Shown here: positions 1 through 8,900 of the stretch, piece by piece
How the letters are laid out: each line of letters begins with the position of its first letter
Numbering within the stretch: the stretch's first letter is position 1
DNA from: Bacteroidales bacterium
Lineage (GTDB): Bacteria > Bacteroidota > Bacteroidia > Bacteroidales > UBA1402
NCBI GenBank assembly: GCA_017464285.1
Contig: JAFUDT010000003.1
Coordinates: 62,001-126,000, forward strand
DNA length: 64,000 nucleotides
Direction of reading: 5' to 3'
Position numbers and translations under genes: made by a program
The notes under the pieces: model-generated
Told to the model about the DNA's origin: nothing
Databases searched by the model: none
Seen by the model: the letters and a program-made list of their open reading frames with translations, nothing else

Positions 1-2
1 CT

Positions 3-410
3 TCCGATCCGGCGGCTAAGAACTACACCCTGGTGCTTGAAACTCCGGGCGTGCCCAATCCTGCCGCTGATGTCGCTGCCGGTACGAACGATGAAGTGGT
101 TCGTGTCGCCATCGAATTTGAAAACGGTTCGGAAGAATTCTTCGGTGTCAATGATGAATTGATTCCGGCCGGTTCTCGCTTCTACCTGGTTGCCGAGCTG
201 AAAGTTTCGGGTGCCACCAGCGGTTCCTTGAAGAAGGTCTTCCAGCAGGACTATAAGACCATTGCCAACTTCACCATCGGTGTAAACTCCCTCTGCAATG
301 CCTACAACACCATTCCCGATCTTCGCACTCCGAAGATGGAACTGGGTTTGGCCGTTGATCTGCAGTGGCAGGAAGGTCTGACCTTTAACGTTGAATTGGG
401 ACAACTCTGA
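3..410 (+). CDS. Fimbrillin-like major subunit, C-terminal part (5' end outside window)
   Basis: The reading frame is open from the left edge and stops at 410, leaving about 135 residues of a larger protein. The visible part runs through EFENGSEEFFGVN, RFYLVAEL and TPKMELGLAVDLQW. The same pattern closes the protein at 1812-3686 (EFENNSDKDFKGVN, KFYLVGEA, SPKLEIGVQLTTSW), so the two are paralogues. This matches the C-terminal domain of Bacteroidales Mfa1/FimA-type fimbrillins, whose last strand is used in donor-strand polymerisation of the fimbrial shaft. Its place directly before an anchor gene suggests the main shaft subunit, but this is inferred because the N-terminus is missing. The family call is sound; the exact subunit role is not. 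Confidence 0.75.
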   Translation, partial: SDPAAKNYTLVLETPGVPNPAADVAAGTNDEVVRVAIEFENGSEEFFGVNDELIPAGSRFYLVAELKVSGATSGSLKKVFQQDYKTIANFTIGVNSLCNAYNTIPDLRTPKMELGLAVDLQWQEGLTFNVELGQL

Positions 411-470
411 TTGCTTGCCGGACTCTCGCTTTGAGATGTCTGGCACAGTACTAAACTAAAGTTCTCCAGC

Positions 471-501
471 CTGCGGCGGATGTCCTGTATATCCGCCGCA
501 G
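471..501 (+). promoter_or_regulatory. Perfect 11-bp hairpin after fimbrillin gene
   Basis: The arms at 471-481 (CTGCGGCGGAT) and 491-501 (ATCCGCCGCAG) are exact reverse complements around a 9-nt loop. No T-tract follows, so it is not a standard intrinsic terminator. It lies 60 nt past the fimbrillin stop codon and could stabilise the 3' end of that message or attenuate read-through into the anchor gene. The structure is seen in the sequence; its role is inferred. Confidence 0.6.
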
Positions 502-527
502 ACGGGGGAAAACCCAAAACCAAACTA

Positions 528-560
528 CGCTTCGGCAGACCATGACGGCCTGCCGAAGCG
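528..560 (+). promoter_or_regulatory. Second perfect 11-bp hairpin before the anchor gene
   Basis: The arms at 528-538 (CGCTTCGGCAG) and 550-560 (CTGCCGAAGCG) pair perfectly around an 11-nt loop. The first possible ATG of the next frame (542) lies inside the loop, which argues for the later start at 596. With the hairpin at 471-501 it forms a tandem pair in the 185-nt gap, a plausible device for lowering expression of minor subunits relative to the shaft subunit. Confidence 0.6.
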
Positions 561-595
561 GCAGATTGGAAACCTTAGCAAACAGGACAGAATAC

Positions 596-1735
596 ATGAT
601 TCAAAATCACTTGTTTAGCCGTTTGGACGCTTACAGAAAACAGATGACCGCCTGCGTTGCTGCGACAGCGTGGCTGAGGAGAGGTGTATCTGTCCTGCTG
701 CTTGTGTCGCTTCTTTTTGCATCTGCCTGCGCCATGATCGACGAAGACCAGAGCGACTGCGGCGACAGCTATCGCATCGGCTACGAGCTGCGCCTGGTGA
801 CCAACATGTCCACCAAGCTGCAGACCGAGCTCAACCTGACTTCCGATGTCTATGTGGCCACCGAGCTGCGCTCCTATTTGCGCGACATCTTCACAGACAA
901 GGCCCACGACATCGACCTGTCGTTCTACGACGTCGATACGGAGCAGCACCGGCTCTACCACTGGATCGACACGATCGACGCCAACCAGACGAGCTACACG
1001 CTGCATCTGCCCATGCGCGAGTACATGCACCTGTGTGCGGCCAACCTGGAGGACAACCTCCTGGTGGACCTCGACGGCGATGAGTATTGCAACAGCGCAA
1101 GGCTGCTGCAGCGTCCGCTCAATACACGCGCTGCGGCGGTCGATACCATCCGTCCGCATAAGACGGGGCTGTTTACGGCCCGTCAGGCGATGGATGTGCT
1201 CGAGGGGATCGACCAGTCCTTCGACGTGCATCTGTACATGGCCAACTGTGCCACGGCACTGGTCCTGGACACGGCCGGCAGCGACCTGCGCGACATCAAG
1301 GTGCTGACCACGGGCTTTGCTACAAGTTTCAGCCTCAGGGACAGCACCTATCAGTTTACCGACTCGGTGGTGGTCGTCAACGACCTGTTGCCTTATGAGC
1401 AGGGATCGAAGCTCTGTTTTGCCTCGGTCAACTTTCCCTCGCGCGACAATCGCGAGCCAGATACGAAAAGCATTATCGAAGTGACCGAACCCTTTATTGC
1501 CGAGAGCAGCCGTGAGGCGCTGTGGACGATGTTCGTGCGTGCCACGCTGGCCGACCACACGGTGACCGAGACGGTGCTCTCGATGAACAAGCCGCTCCGG
1601 GCGGGCCAGTTGGAAATCATCAAGGCCTTTGTCCGTTCCGACGGGGCAGTAGTGCCCACGGGCAGTGCCTCGGAGGTCGGTGCCACGGTGACGCTCGACT
1701 GGAAGGAGGGCGGCGGCCACGATATCGAGCTGTAA
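596..1735 (+). CDS. FimB/Mfa2-family fimbrial anchor lipoprotein
   Basis: A 379-residue predicted lipoprotein. From the ATG at 596 there is a positively charged stretch, a hydrophobic run (VSVLLLVSLLFASAC) and a lipobox cysteine near residue 45. The mature start DEDQSDCGDSYRIGYEL is typical of the FimB/Mfa2 family, which anchors fimbriae in the outer membrane and limits their length. The start at 596 is preferred over 542, which falls within a hairpin loop; an ATG at 644 is also possible and would still keep the signal peptide. It sits directly after a fimbrillin gene, as anchor genes do in fim and mfa operons. The family is recognised from the N-terminal motif and context; the C-terminal half is not diagnostic by eye. 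Confidence 0.8.
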   Translation: MIQNHLFSRLDAYRKQMTACVAATAWLRRGVSVLLLVSLLFASACAMIDEDQSDCGDSYRIGYELRLVTNMSTKLQTELNLTSDVYVATELRSYLRDIFTDKAHDIDLSFYDVDTEQHRLYHWIDTIDANQTSYTLHLPMREYMHLCAANLEDNLLVDLDGDEYCNSARLLQRPLNTRAAAVDTIRPHKTGLFTARQAMDVLEGIDQSFDVHLYMANCATALVLDTAGSDLRDIKVLTTGFATSFSLRDSTYQFTDSVVVVNDLLPYEQGSKLCFASVNFPSRDNREPDTKSIIEVTEPFIAESSREALWTMFVRATLADHTVTETVLSMNKPLRAGQLEIIKAFVRSDGAVVPTGSASEVGATVTLDWKEGGGHDIEL

Positions 1736-1811
1736 GAGCGGCTGCCGGTGCGGCAAAATCCGGCGCGAAGTGATTCATGCATAGAGACAGACAGAAACCT
1801 GGAAAAAACAA

Positions 1812-3686
1812 ATGACAAGGAGAAGAAGGACACAGAGACAGACATTGTCCGCAAGGCTGCAACGAGGCCTTCTATACGGCATGGCTGTGCTGTCGCTTGC
1901 CTTGACGGGCTGTAAAGACTCCGATGCGGGTTTCGCCAGCATCAGCGATCCGCGTCTTTCGGGACACTGGACGCGCTATAGCCACGACACGCTGGTGATG
2001 GCCGACCTGGGTTTCTTCTGCCGCTCATATAGGACGCCTTCGGTGAAGATGTCCACCACCGTGACCCAGGAAGACAACAACTTCCGTCAGCTGCAGAGCA
2101 TCGAGCTGATACCCTTTACGGTGACAAGGAAAATCACGGCTTCGGACGTGCCCGAACTCAAACGGAGCTACCGGCTGTTGTCGGATTTCGGCAAGGACGA
2201 TCCCCGTTCGCGTTTCTTCTACTACGAAGACTGCTCCCTGGAAGAAGGGGTGGCTTCGTTCCTGTTATACGGCAAGGCCAGGACCGATTTCGCCGACCCT
2301 GAGCCCACCGCCGACGAAAAAATGGCCAACGGCTCGCTGCTGGCCGACTATCCGGCCGACTGGGCCCCGGCCGACATCCGCTTCCGCCCGGAGGAGATCT
2401 ACAGCGATCCGGATGTCATCGATGCCAAAGCCACGGCCTTGGCTGCCTACCTGACCTATATCGCCCAGGCTCGCGGCCAGGTCGATGAGCGTGTCCTGCT
2501 GTGGGAAAATGCGCGCCAGTCGGAGCTGAGAGCCTACTACACCAATTTTATCGCCCGCGAAAACGACGGCACCACTCAGGTGATGGCCGGTGCGAGTGTC
2601 AATGTCCAGGCCTTTATCAACGAACTCTATGCCCGGGTGGCTGCATTGAGTTTTGAAGCAAACACCCTCGAGGCGGCTTTGCAGGCCGATATCCTGAGCC
2701 GTATCTCGACCTATCCGGGCATTACTTTCGACGGTGGAACCCGGCGGGTGACAGCCCTGGGTGATGCCATGGACGGCTATCCGGCCAGCCTCTGCCTGCC
2801 TGACGGCGCTGCCGTGCTGCGCTGGAATACTGCTACGGGGCAGTTCGAGCCCCAGACCAAAACCACGACGATGGCCGTGGTCAATGCCATCAACCGCTAT
2901 GTCTATCCCTCCGAGCTCTACTATTTTGCCAACACGCGCATCAAGACCTCGGACGCACGCGACAAACGCGGGCTGTATGCTTCCCAGTCCACCTGGGACG
3001 GGGTGCTGCAGGATTATGAACATGACAATGCCGTGGTCGACGGAAGCACCAAGTCGGTGGCTCTGATCGAGCCGGCCCAGTATGCGGTGGCCTGCCTGCA
3101 GCTGCAGCTCAACCGCCTGGCTTCGTCCACGCTGACCGATGCCGTCGGCACGGCTGTCACCGTGGGTGCGGAGAGTTTTCCGCTCACCGGAGTGATTGTG
3201 GGCAGCCAACGTCCGCTCGATTTCGAGTTTCTGCCTTACGGCGACTCGGAGGCCGACGACCGTTTTGCCTACGACAAGAATGTCAAGAAAAACAGTACCG
3301 ATTACTTCTGCTTGAGTGCCGCTGCCGCCTCGGACGGTCACACCAGTACGCTGGTGGTGCAGAGCCGCGACGACGAGAACGTCAAGTTCGTACTCGAATT
3401 CGAGAACAACAGCGACAAGGATTTCAAGGGAGTCAACGGCTTGATTTACAGAGGAACGAAATTCTATCTGGTCGGCGAGGCCACACCGCCTGCCGTCCAG
3501 GATGCAGACTATAAGAAGCGGGTATTTACCCAGGATTATGTGACGACCGTCAATGTCAGTGTCAATTCGCTGGCCGGGGCCTATCATGTGCTGCCCGACC
3601 TGCTGTCGCCCAAGCTGGAGATCGGCGTGCAGCTGACCACCAGCTGGATACAGGCGACTTCTTCGACAGTGCCGATTGTCTATTAG
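1812..3686 (+). CDS. Fimbrillin-family lipoprotein, probable accessory subunit
   Basis: A 624-residue protein with an arginine-rich start, a hydrophobic segment and the lipobox LALTGC (Cys34), hence exported through the lipoprotein pathway as fimbrillins are. Its last 100 residues align clearly with the fimbrillin fragment at the left edge (EFENN, KFYLVGE, TQDYVTTVNVSVNSL, SPKLEIGVQLTTSW), so it shares the fimbrillin C-terminal domain. It is longer than a usual shaft subunit, with an extra central region, which suggests a minor or adaptor subunit comparable in position to FimC/Mfa3. It starts 77 nt after the anchor gene and ends 2 nt before the next start, implying one transcript. The exact role in the fimbria is inferred. 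Confidence 0.7.
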   Translation: MTRRRRTQRQTLSARLQRGLLYGMAVLSLALTGCKDSDAGFASISDPRLSGHWTRYSHDTLVMADLGFFCRSYRTPSVKMSTTVTQEDNNFRQLQSIELIPFTVTRKITASDVPELKRSYRLLSDFGKDDPRSRFFYYEDCSLEEGVASFLLYGKARTDFADPEPTADEKMANGSLLADYPADWAPADIRFRPEEIYSDPDVIDAKATALAAYLTYIAQARGQVDERVLLWENARQSELRAYYTNFIARENDGTTQVMAGASVNVQAFINELYARVAALSFEANTLEAALQADILSRISTYPGITFDGGTRRVTALGDAMDGYPASLCLPDGAAVLRWNTATGQFEPQTKTTTMAVVNAINRYVYPSELYYFANTRIKTSDARDKRGLYASQSTWDGVLQDYEHDNAVVDGSTKSVALIEPAQYAVACLQLQLNRLASSTLTDAVGTAVTVGAESFPLTGVIVGSQRPLDFEFLPYGDSEADDRFAYDKNVKKNSTDYFCLSAAAASDGHTSTLVVQSRDDENVKFVLEFENNSDKDFKGVNGLIYRGTKFYLVGEATPPAVQDADYKKRVFTQDYVTTVNVSVNSLAGAYHVLPDLLSPKLEIGVQLTTSWIQATSSTVPIVY

Positions 3687-3687
3687 G

Positions 3688-4848
3688 ATGGAGAGAATGA
3701 AAAGATTTGCTTACATACTGTGTCTGATGTGCAGTCTGCTGGCCATGACCGGCATGACGGGCTGTCGTCGCGGCCGCGAAAAGGATGCCGACCGGACGGT
3801 GCTGACGCTTTATGTATATACGCGGGAGCATCCGCTGCTCACCAAGGCCGATGTCGGCGAGGTCGATCCCACGGCCTTCGAGACCGGCGTTTCTTCTTTG
3901 CAGATCTGGGTGTTCGAGCATGAAAGCGGCGATCTGGTGGGCTATCTGTCGCCCGCCGTCGATATTCTAGATGCCGAGAAAAGCGATATCTACCAGATGA
4001 ACGTCAGCGATGAGTTTGCCGAAAACAAGCCCTCGGTCGATGTCTATGTGCTGGCCAACGCGCTTGAGAACTACGGCCTGACGCTGTCGGAGAGTTCGAC
4101 GCGCAGCCAGGTGGAGGCCGCCGTGATGGGCAGCAGCCACTTCGGCACCTCGCCCGTGGTCTCGGTGGTGCCCACCGAGGGCCTGCCCATGTCGGGCGTA
4201 CTCAAGAACCAGCCTGTCTTCGGGCAGAAACCGGTGCTGCGCATCGGCAGCGAGAGCTCGATTGCGACCGTGACGCTGGTGCGCACCGTCTCGAAAGTAC
4301 GCTTTGTCTTTACCAAACGTCTCGAGGATGACGAACCCGTGCAGGAAACTGTCACGGTCAACCGCATCACCCTCGATGCCAACGTCCTGCCCGAGGAGGA
4401 ATATTTCTTCCTGAACGATGCCTGGACGGCCCGCAGCCATCGGGTGGGAGCCACTTATGTAAACACGGAAAGCGCCCTTAGGACCGACGATCTGGCCGTC
4501 GGGACCACCACCGATGATGTGCAGCAATATGCCTACACCGACCAGACGGCAGCGGCCTATGAAACGCTTATCGACGGAGGTATCGACGGCGGCGAGCTGA
4601 CGGCCTGCGGCCCCTACTACCTGCGCGAAAGCGACCGCCGGCTGAGCGGTAAGATCTATTATACCGTAGGGGAGCGGGAGCAACAGTCGGTGTCCTTCAC
4701 CATGTCGGAGGCCGGCGACTTCTCGCGCAACCATACCTGGATTGTCTATGGCTACTTCTACAACGGCGACATGCTGGAGGTGGTGGCCGTCTATATATCT
4801 GACTGGACTGATGGAGGATCTGTCACAAATGAAATATACAACTGGTAA
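3688..4848 (+). CDS. Fimbrillin-like lipoprotein, probable tip or accessory subunit
   Basis: A 386-residue lipoprotein with signal peptide and lipobox TGMTGC (Cys26). The mature start LTLYVYTREHPLLTKADV and the following SSLQIWVFEHESGDLVGYL resemble the first strands of Bacteroidales fimbrillin and tip proteins (FimD/Mfa4-like). The ATG at 3688 begins 1 nt after the preceding stop codon; a second in-frame ATG at 3697 is equally possible and has a purine-rich GGAGAG just upstream. The 3' end overlaps the next gene by 20 nt, so the two are probably translationally coupled. Family assignment is by N-terminal pattern and operon position. Confidence 0.65.
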   Translation: MERMKRFAYILCLMCSLLAMTGMTGCRRGREKDADRTVLTLYVYTREHPLLTKADVGEVDPTAFETGVSSLQIWVFEHESGDLVGYLSPAVDILDAEKSDIYQMNVSDEFAENKPSVDVYVLANALENYGLTLSESSTRSQVEAAVMGSSHFGTSPVVSVVPTEGLPMSGVLKNQPVFGQKPVLRIGSESSIATVTLVRTVSKVRFVFTKRLEDDEPVQETVTVNRITLDANVLPEEEYFFLNDAWTARSHRVGATYVNTESALRTDDLAVGTTTDDVQQYAYTDQTAAAYETLIDGGIDGGELTACGPYYLRESDRRLSGKIYYTVGEREQQSVSFTMSEAGDFSRNHTWIVYGYFYNGDMLEVVAVYISDWTDGGSVTNEIYNW

Positions 4849-5929
4849 CATATTTGTCTGTCTGCTGGTGCTGCTGGCTTGCCTGTCGGCAGGCTGCCGT
4901 GAGGACCGCGAGCGTAGGTCCGGCGAAGATATGCTCCGCCTGCAACCCTATGCCGGCAGCTTCTGTGAGTTGTCGGGTCTGGCGACCAAGGCCACTGTGA
5001 CCCCTCCTGCGGGCTACGTCCTGTATTCGGCACTGCATCCCAGCCCCGAGCTAAACTATGCGACGATAGGCGTCTTTCTCACACGCGCGGGCGAGAGCGT
5101 GGCTGCCGCCAGCGGCAGTTTCACCTATCAGGGAGCAGACCTGTGGACCTCCAATGTGAAGGTCAAGTCGCTTCTCCAGTATTATCTCTACGGCTTCATG
5201 CCTGCCGAGATCGCTTCTTCGGCCGATGTGGCCCCCTACAGCGGCAGTTTCGCCAATGGAGCGGTCATGACCATCGAAGGACTGGATGCCGTCACCCCGG
5301 CCGATCTTTGCGTGGTGTCGGGCGTGAAGGGAGTGGAAAGTGCCGACGAGTCGCCGGTCGCCCTGCGCCTGGGCCAGTTCGGCTATCTGGGCAAGGAAAT
5401 CGGCTACAACTATGTCTATCTGCTGCTGGAGCATCTTTATGCGGGGCTGGATTTCAACATCAGAATCGATGCCGGCTACAAGGCGCTGCGCACTGTCAAG
5501 CTCAAGGAGATGCGTCTTCGGACGGCTGGCGGCAGCTCGGTCGATGCCACCGTCACCATCGCGGCTAACGGCACTGGCGCCAGTCCACTGACGTCCGTCA
5601 GTTTCGACGTGACGGCAGGCTCCGATTCGACGACCATGTTCTTGAACGAGGACGGGCTGGAACTGACGGAAGACTATCATTCGGTGCTCGGCTGTTTTAC
5701 CCCCGGTCTGGGCAACGATTTCACCCTGATCAGCATCTATGATGTCTATGATACAAAAGGCAATCTGGTCCGCAAGGACTGCCGGGCCGAGAACGACCTG
5801 AGCCGTCTGACGCTGCTGTCTTCCCTGACCCGAGGACAGAAATATACCATCAACCTGACGGTCAACCCGACCTATCTGTACCAACTTTCCGAACCGGATC
5901 TGGACAATCCGGTCATTGATTTGAACTGA
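4829..5929 (+). CDS. Fimbrillin family lipoprotein
   Basis: A 366-residue lipoprotein starting MKYTTGNIF with lipobox CLSAGC (Cys23). The ATG at 4829 is chosen because it lies just before the signal peptide and overlaps the upstream gene's end; longer in-frame versions lack a sensible leader. The segment around SATK, the region FGYLGKEIGYNYVYLLLEHLYAGLDF and the strand RTVKLKEMRLRT are typical of the Mfa-like/fimbrillin superfamily used as minor or tip components. The giant gene begins 9 nt after its stop, so the fimbrial genes and the first giant protein are probably on one message. Confidence 0.65.
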   Translation: MKYTTGNIFVCLLVLLACLSAGCREDRERRSGEDMLRLQPYAGSFCELSGLATKATVTPPAGYVLYSALHPSPELNYATIGVFLTRAGESVAAASGSFTYQGADLWTSNVKVKSLLQYYLYGFMPAEIASSADVAPYSGSFANGAVMTIEGLDAVTPADLCVVSGVKGVESADESPVALRLGQFGYLGKEIGYNYVYLLLEHLYAGLDFNIRIDAGYKALRTVKLKEMRLRTAGGSSVDATVTIAANGTGASPLTSVSFDVTAGSDSTTMFLNEDGLELTEDYHSVLGCFTPGLGNDFTLISIYDVYDTKGNLVRKDCRAENDLSRLTLLSSLTRGQKYTINLTVNPTYLYQLSEPDLDNPVIDLN

Positions 5930-5938
5930 CGATTGAAC

Positions 5939-8900
5939 ATGAACTGTCATATTCCGACATATAGTCTTTTCGGCGGCCGTCTCAGGAAAACGGCTGCGAT
6001 GTTGCTCCTTCTCCTATGTGGGCTCTTGCCTTCGGCGCTCGTGGCCCAGGTGAACATCTCCATTGGAGGCGATGTCTATGGCGGCGGACGCAACGGGCAT
6101 GTCGGCACGGCCCAGGTGGTGGATGCCGCCGCCGAGAAGGAGGATGTGGCATTTACCGACGACCTGACGGCGGCCACGGAGGTCAATATCCACCAGGGAG
6201 CTATCCGGACGGTTTTCGGCGGTGGTGAGAACGGCCGTATCTACGGCGGAACTTCCGTAACGGTGACCGACCAGGCCGTTATCGGCAGCACCACATGGAG
6301 AAACACCATACACGGTGGTCTGTTCGGCGCCGGCGATGGTGCGGCCGCCTATGTTTTTGGTCACAGCCAGGTGACCGTCAAGGGCGGGCAGCTGTTGCAG
6401 AATGTCTATGGTGGCGGCAATCAGGCCGACCTGATGGGGACGACGACTGTGTTGCTGCAGGGCGGCGACTTTAGGGGGGCTGTCTTCGGCGGTGCCCGCA
6501 TGGCCGACATTTACGGTTACACGTATGTCGATATCGACGGGGCAAATATCAAGTCCGACCTGCTGGTGGATGCCGTCTATGGAGGCAACGATATTTCCGG
6601 CAACATCAGTTCCTCGGAGACATGGGACTGGACCAAGACGGTGGCTTTAAGCCTGCCTGCGGCCTTGACTCATGCGGCTGAAAATTCAATCAATACTACC
6701 TGGAATGCCTTCCTGCATTCGAGTGCCGAGAAAACTCCCGGAGCAGGGGAGACCCAGAAGCATATCTTTGTGGGCAAACTCTACGGTGGCGGCAATGGCG
6801 ACTATCCCGGTGCCTATGACGGCGGCTCGCTGACCCTGACGGATTCGGTGTCCGACTATCAGGGCAATCTGAAGAATGCCGTGTTCAGCGACCTGAACCG
6901 CCCGATTATGGACCGGACCTATCTGGAAATCGGCGGCGGCACTTTCGGCTATGTCTTCGGCGGCGGTGACGCTGCCACGGTGCGGCGTAGTGTGGACATC
7001 TGCCTGGACAATACCAGTACGGTCATAGCTTCCCAGCAGCTGGACGAGCTACAGGCCGACGTGGTGGCCGGCGAGAAGACCTGGAAAGACAAGACTCGTC
7101 TGGCCGATATGGACATCAACTGGAGTACTTTTACCGACCAGTATCAGTTTGTGCGTGTCTTCGGCGGCAACGACCAGGCCGATATGGATATCCGTCCCAA
7201 CTGGTATCTGCTGCAAGGTTCCGTCAACAACCTCTTCAGCGGCGGTAACCAGGGTGCGATGACCAGTCCGACGGGCATTTTGCTGCCCTTGCTCAGTGCC
7301 GACATGACCGTGCATAATGTCTATGGCGGCTGTCGTATGGCCGATGTCGATCCGCGCGGCGACAAGGGCGAAGGCGAAGACATGCCCGCCGAAACTTTCG
7401 ACGGCGAGACCATGGAGCAGGGCTATGCCGCCCGCGTATTGGTCAAGGCCGGCCATATCACCAATGTCTATGGCGGCAACGATATCACCGGCAGCGTCTA
7501 TTACGGCGCCAACGTACATATCCTCAACAATATCGAAGGCGATGTCTATGGCGGAGGCAACGGTTCGTATGCCTATACCGACAATGCCGCTTTGAGCTCG
7601 GATCTGATCTACGGCGATTTCTACTACGATCCTTCTGCGGCAGCCTCTTCGGTCGAGGCGCTGAACTTGTTCCGTCCCAACACCGAGTCGGTCTCCCTTT
7701 CGGTAAGGGGCGAAAGCAGCTCGAACCCCACGCTGATCGGCGGTTCCATCTATTGCGGCGGCAATAGCACCACGCTGCGCGGCCATTCGGGCAAAGTCGC
7801 CTCGTCCAAACTGAAGATCGGTTCCTATGTCATGGCCGACGAGGTCTTCTTGGGCAACAACGGTCTGAACATGGTCGATACGCTCGACAACGGTGTTTTG
7901 TACAAATATGCCAACTCGGTCGAGGATGCCGACGGAAATACGCTGGATTTCAGCTCGCTCGACCTGACCCAGTCCGCAACCTTCGCTACCTATATGTACG
8001 GTGCGGCCATGAGCATCCTGCCCATGGTCGAATTTGCTGACAACTATGTGGAATACTCCACCTTGTTCGGCTCGTTCTACTGCGGCGGCAACGTGGGCAG
8101 TATGACCTATTCGGGCATCAACGAGATTGTTTTCGACGACAAGGTCGTCATCTTCAATAAACTGGTAGGCGGCTGCAACAACGCCAACGTGCCTGCCCAT
8201 GACGGACTGAACGCCGCCTTCGAGGGCGGTATCCTGGGGTCGGCCGACGAGCGCGGCAGCTATATCGACGGCAGCGGCAACATCAGGGACCGTCTGAGAC
8301 TGACCCTGTCGGGTGTAAAGGTCCAGCCAAAGCGCTGGCTCAAGGACGGCGACGCCTATGTGCTGGATGCCAACGGAAACCGCCAGCTCGAATGGAATAC
8401 CTTCGATGTCCGTACCCGCGAAGATGTCACGCCTCCTACGACACTGCCGGCAGGCGGCATCAGCTCAGAGAACGACATGAACCGTCGTCTGAGGGGGGGT
8501 AATGTCTATGGCGGCTGCTACAATTCGGGCCATGTCAACGGCAATGTGGTCATCAACCTCAACGGCTCGATTATCGACAGGAACCTGGTATTCGACCAGG
8601 TGGACGAGGACTCGACGGGTGTCAAGCTGTACGACAACGACAAATACTATATCCTCACAAGAAATTCCGGCGTTATCCTCGACGAGCAGGGAATGGACGT
8701 GCTGGGTGCGGCCCTGAACGTGTTCGGCGGCGGCTATGGCGAAGATGCCGAGATCTGGGGCAGCGCCACCGTCAACCTGACCAAGGGCTATACCTTCCAG
8801 ATTTTCGGCGGCGGCGAGCGCGGCGCCATCGGCAAGAAGAAGACCGATGCCGGCGGCAATGCCCTGAGGGATGCGTACGGACGCTACGTTTACGAGTATG

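Noticed and set aside
542..595. Upstream ATG at 542 as start of the anchor lipoprotein
   Set aside because: It lies in the loop of the 528-560 hairpin and adds residues before a normal leader.
575..1756. A 393-codon open frame opposite the anchor lipoprotein gene
   Set aside because: The plus frame has a lipobox and the FimB/Mfa2 N-terminal motif; the minus frame shows no domain or leader.
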